DNA of 8,848 nt from Deltaproteobacteria bacterium (GTDB lineage: Bacteria > Desulfobacterota > Desulfobacteria > C00003060 > C00003106). The notes under the pieces are model-generated. The model was given only the letters and a program-made list of their open reading frames with translations, was not told the origin of the DNA and ran no database searches. The translations under genes were made by a program, and so were the position numbers. The stretch spans positions 1 through 8,848 of the forward strand of contig JAFDAE010000075.1 in the NCBI GenBank assembly GCA_019314005.1, written 5' to 3'. Positions 6,388 through 8,848 of the stretch are shown piece by piece (the first letter of the stretch is position 1; every line of letters starts with the position of its first letter).

Positions 6388-7875
6388 ATGAAGATTAAAA
6401 CAGTGAATGTCATGAAGCGAAAAATAGGTATCATAGTCACTTACTTTCTAACTTTCTCACTTTCTTACTTTCTAACTTTTTGTTGCGCCGCAGGGCAAGC
6501 AACAAAGCCTATTCGCCTTCCAGCAGTTGCCGGCAGTTTCTACCCTTCTGATGAAAAAGAACTTAGAACCATGGTTCAAACCTATCTCAGGCAGGCCGGC
6601 GGTGTAACGGTAAAGGGAAAGCTTCACGGCCTGGTTGCACCCCATGCAGGGTACATCTATTCCGGAATAGTGGCTGCTGCGGGATACAAACAGATCAACC
6701 CCTCCCTCAGCACCGTTATAATCATTGCGCCCAGCCACCGCATAGCGTTTCAGGGGGCTTCCATACCGGATGTGTCGGCCTATAGAACGCCGTTAGGTGA
6801 TGTCCCTCTGGCAAAAGCGGTCACCGAGCTGCGCAAACAGCCTGGAATCACCACTCTGCCACGTGCGCACATTACTGAGCACTCCCTTGAGGTGCAGCTT
6901 CCGTTCCTCCAGGAGGCCCTTGGAAGATTCGATCTAATCCCATTGGTGGTCGGCGATATCGATCCTCAATCGCTCGCCGACACGCTGCTTCCGTATATTA
7001 ATGAAAACACCCTTGTGGTCGCAAGTACTGATCTATCACACTACTATCCTTACAAGAAGGCGGTATCCATGGATAGTATATGTACCAAGGCAATATCATC
7101 GCTCGATTTTGATGCAATGCGCAACTGTGAGGCGTGTGGAAAGATACCTGTTCTTACCCTGATGCACATTGCTCGAATAAAGGGATGGAACGGCGTCATG
7201 ATAGATTACAAAAATTCCGGAGACACGGGAGGTTCCAAAAATCGTGTGGTAGGTTATGCCGGCATAGCATTTACGCTCACTACAGGAGGTCTTAAAATGA
7301 CTACTAATCAAAATCAAGGGCTGCCCGCAGTGGAAAGGGAATTTTTGCTTAAACTCGCCCGCTCGGCAATTACGGCAAGACTTAAAGATCAACCGTTTAC
7401 TATAAGCCCGGAAGAAGTCCCTCAGGGATTAAAAGAAAAAAGAGGATCTTTTGTTACCCTTCACATCGGGAAAAGCCTCCGAGGATGTATCGGTACTATA
7501 CTCCCCGTAAATCCCCTATATGAATCCGTCCATAAAAACGCCCTAAATGCAGCATTCAGAGACCCTCGTTTCCCCCCCCTGACTTTGGAGGAACTCGACA
7601 AAGTTCATTTAGAAATCAGCGTCCTTACCGTCCCAAAGGCGATTGCCTTTACTGACGGTGAAGACCTGAAACGCCAGCTTAAACCAAACATACATGGTGT
7701 AATCCTTTCTCAAGAAGGCCGTAGCTCCACCTTTCTCCCCCAGGTTTGGGAACAACTCCCCGACAAAGAAGAATTCCTCGAACATCTCTGCCTGAAAGGC
7801 TGGATGAGCGGAACCTGCTGGCAGGACACTAAAACAAAGATCGAAGTATACGCGGCAGAGGTATTTGCGGAATAA
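6388..7875 (+). CDS. AmmeMemoRadiSam fusion protein: AmrB (Memo) joined to AmrA (AMMECR1), exported
   Basis: A 495-residue two-domain protein. Residues 1-34 look like an export signal: MKIKTVNVMKRK, a hydrophobic core TYFLTFSLSYFLTF (18-31), then CCAAG; a lipid-attached start at C32 or C33 is possible but the lipobox is poor. The Memo domain is about 41-296, with residues corresponding to the metal-site ligands of human MEMO1: H86 (APHAGY), H117 (APSHR), H218 (DLSHYY) and C250 (CGK), plus EHSLEVQ (164-170). The AMMECR1 domain is about 312-494, with its signature LRGCIGT (364-370) and the LPQVWEQ stretch near 450. Both partners of the radical SAM protein are thus in one chain, which favours a physical complex. 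The molecular function of neither domain is settled. ATG 6412 is an alternative start. M304 has its own ribosome site and may give free AmrA. Confidence 0.92.
   Translation: MKIKTVNVMKRKIGIIVTYFLTFSLSYFLTFCCAAGQATKPIRLPAVAGSFYPSDEKELRTMVQTYLRQAGGVTVKGKLHGLVAPHAGYIYSGIVAAAGYKQINPSLSTVIIIAPSHRIAFQGASIPDVSAYRTPLGDVPLAKAVTELRKQPGITTLPRAHITEHSLEVQLPFLQEALGRFDLIPLVVGDIDPQSLADTLLPYINENTLVVASTDLSHYYPYKKAVSMDSICTKAISSLDFDAMRNCEACGKIPVLTLMHIARIKGWNGVMIDYKNSGDTGGSKNRVVGYAGIAFTLTTGGLKMTTNQNQGLPAVEREFLLKLARSAITARLKDQPFTISPEEVPQGLKEKRGSFVTLHIGKSLRGCIGTILPVNPLYESVHKNALNAAFRDPRFPPLTLEELDKVHLEISVLTVPKAIAFTDGEDLKRQLKPNIHGVILSQEGRSSTFLPQVWEQLPDKEEFLEHLCLKGWMSGTCWQDTKTKIEVYAAEVFAE
6441..6480 (+). repeat. in-frame octamer tract encoding the export-signal core
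   Basis: Five perfect-register octamers (ttactttc, taactttc, tcactttc, ttactttc, taactttt) lie inside the amrBA reading frame. Since 8 is not a multiple of 3, the encoded protein repeats every 24 bases, giving TYFLTFSL then SYFLTF, the hydrophobic core of the signal. No start codon lies between this tract and the Memo domain, so the tract must be translated. Confidence 0.85.
7284..7299 (+). promoter_or_regulatory. internal ribosome-binding site and start codon for free AmrA
   Basis: AGGAGG (7284-7289) stands seven bases before an in-frame ATG (7297-7299, M304) exactly at the Memo/AMMECR1 boundary. This is the best Shine-Dalgarno match with correct spacing in the window and would yield a 192-residue AMMECR1 protein, close to the usual size. 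AGGAGG also occurs inside other coding regions (2077, 4068, 5812, 6911), so motif alone is not proof; spacing and position carry the argument. Confidence 0.55.
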
Positions 7876-7896
7876 GTTGGTCATTCGTCATTATTT

Positions 7897-7925
7897 TTGC
7901 ATTTTGAAAAATTTGTGTATAAAAT
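7897..7925 (+). promoter_or_regulatory. possible sigma70-type promoter for the sensor gene
   Basis: TTGCAT (7897-7902), a 17-bp spacer and TAAAAT (7920-7925) lie in an AT-rich stretch about 80 bp upstream of the sensor gene. The -10 matches the consensus at five of six positions, the -35 at three. It lies just after the amrBA stop, consistent with a new transcription unit. AT-rich sequence gives such matches by chance. Confidence 0.3.
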
Positions 7926-7958
7926 TATTAGATAATGGCCAAGGAACAGACATCCTTA

Positions 7959-7986
7959 ACTTTAGATCACTTTAGGCACTTTGAAC
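7959..7986 (+). repeat. actttag-type short repeat upstream of the sensor gene
   Basis: Three tandem variants, actttagatc (7959), actttaggc (7969) and actttgaac (7978), follow each other at 10- and 9-bp steps. The middle one extends to actttaggcact (7969-7980), identical to the 12-mer repeated at 2890-2917. The tract ends 18 bp before the sensor ATG at 8005, and no ribosome-binding site lies between. Confidence 0.65.
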
Positions 7987-8004
7987 TATTCATAAGTCTC
8001 CCTT

Positions 8005-8848
8005 ATGAAAAAAGCGTTTTACAATAAACTATCCGAACTTGGCATACGTGGAAAACTCATTTTAGTCTTCCTCCTCGTAGGTCTCCTTCCCATTATTATT
8101 GCTTCTTCAACCGGTATTCCATATTTTTCAAAAATCCTGACCAATTCCATCGGAGATAAATTTCAGCGTATTGCCCTCCATATGCGCGACAATATCGACG
8201 CGATACTTAGCCTGGAGATTGAGGAAAGCAAACGACTCGGGACTACACGAATAATAATTCGAGAAGAAATAAAAAAGGCCAATATTAAATATTTGGCTAA
8301 AGACACTACAGAAATCATAGCAGAACTGAAACAGATAGATCCCCTCTGGGTAGCGGCCACAGAGAATGATCCCTTGATTAAGCCACTCCTTGAAAACAAT
8401 GTGGCCCAAAGACTTAAATTTTATCAGTCAACCAACCCGAAAAAATACGCGGAGATTATAGCAACAGACAGTCATGGAGCGCTGATTGCCGCTACAGGGA
8501 AAACGTCCGACTATTACCAGGGAGATGAACTATGGTGGAATAAGGCATTTAATGGGGGACAGGGAGCAACGTATGCCGGCAATATTCACTTTGACGAAAG
8601 CACGAACCTTTATGCCTTCGATATTGCCATACCTGTCATGGATGAATTGAATCAACACGCTATTGGCGTAATAAAAGTTGTATTGAACGCAGCAAATGTC
8701 TTTAAACCGATATTGGACCTTGCAATCGGCAAAACCGGCCACGCCCATGTGGTAGACAGCAGTGGCATAATATTAATAGAAGGGAAAAAAGATAACACGA
8801 TATACGCCTTTGCCGCCGGAGAACTCCCTCCCAAATCAGCCGCAATCA
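8005..8848 (+). CDS. membrane sensor protein with periplasmic Cache domain (3' end outside window)
   Basis: An open frame of 281 codons running from the ATG at 8005 through the end of the window without a stop, so only the N-terminal part is seen. Residues 9-17 are polar and basic (LSELGIRGK), then a membrane helix spans about 18-36 (LILVFLLVGLLPIIIASST). The following roughly 240 residues resemble a double-Cache sensor domain: a helical segment, then ATDSHGALIAATG (153-165), a YYQGDELWW ligand-region motif (about 170-178), AFDIAIPV in the distal strand, and a second submodule starting IGKTGHAHVVDSSG (241-254). Such proteins usually continue into a second helix, HAMP and an output such as a histidine kinase, chemoreceptor, phosphatase or cyclase; which applies here cannot be seen. 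No ribosome-binding site is evident. A repeat tract and possible promoter precede it, so it is probably transcribed separately from amrBA. Confidence 0.85.
   Translation, partial: MKKAFYNKLSELGIRGKLILVFLLVGLLPIIIASSTGIPYFSKILTNSIGDKFQRIALHMRDNIDAILSLEIEESKRLGTTRIIIREEIKKANIKYLAKDTTEIIAELKQIDPLWVAATENDPLIKPLLENNVAQRLKFYQSTNPKKYAEIIATDSHGALIAATGKTSDYYQGDELWWNKAFNGGQGATYAGNIHFDESTNLYAFDIAIPVMDELNQHAIGVIKVVLNAANVFKPILDLAIGKTGHAHVVDSSGIILIEGKKDNTIYAFAAGELPPKSAAI

Noticed and set aside
6482..6493. A lipoprotein cleavage site at the CC of the AmrB-AmrA signal
   Set aside because: The residue before the first cysteine is phenylalanine (LTFC), which fits the lipobox poorly, so lipid attachment is noted only as a possibility.
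7904..7925. TTGAAA at 7904-7909 paired with TAAAAT as a promoter
   Set aside because: The spacer would be only 10 bp, too short for sigma70; the TTGCAT pairing with 17 bp was preferred.

Overview
The window is a gene-dense bacterial segment in which every recognisable gene reads on the + strand. The mix of genes fits an anaerobic or microaerophilic Gram-negative lineage: a DUF4911 protein, MiaB and a DUF151/BFN protein in a row, a Tat-type radical SAM enzyme, and an AmmeMemoRadiSam gene set. Desulfobacterota, Nitrospirota or a deep planctomycete are possible; this is a judgement from gene content and the lineage cannot be fixed without searches. No tRNA, rRNA, CRISPR array, transposase or integrase was seen.

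Layout: (1) 94-722 holds a two-gene unit, a DUF4911 protein and a small secreted protein of unknown function with an internal duplication, separated by 2 bp. (2) 727-915 is an intergenic array of 27 back-to-back heptamers that switches strand near its middle and so forms a long imperfect inverted repeat. (3) 930-2816 holds miaB (tRNA methylthiotransferase) and a BFN-family protein. (4) 2817-2947 carries two compact hairpins and a duplicated 12-mer. (5) 2948-5083 encodes a large membrane protein in which a spermidine-synthase-like fold sits between two related membrane domains. (6) 5084-5210 holds a hairpin and a second heptamer array that runs exactly up to the next start codon. (7) 5211-7875 encodes an AmmeMemoRadiSam system: a radical SAM protein with a twin-arginine signal, then a single ORF fusing AmrB (Memo) to AmrA (AMMECR1). 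(8) 7876-8004 has another 12-mer copy and a possible promoter. (9) 8005 to the window end is the N-terminal part of a membrane sensor with a periplasmic Cache-type domain, cut by the window edge.

Two themes stand out. First, short-period (7-10 bp) repeat tracts lie in nearly every larger gap, and one octamer tract at 6441-6480 lies inside an ORF and encodes the hydrophobic export signal of the AmrB-AmrA protein. Second, both AmmeMemoRadiSam ORFs carry N-terminal export signals, which suggests that this poorly understood system works outside the cytoplasm here, possibly with the membrane protein encoded just upstream. Functions of AmmeMemoRadiSam, DUF4911 and the spermidine-synthase-like protein remain unproven; assignments rest on motifs read by eye.
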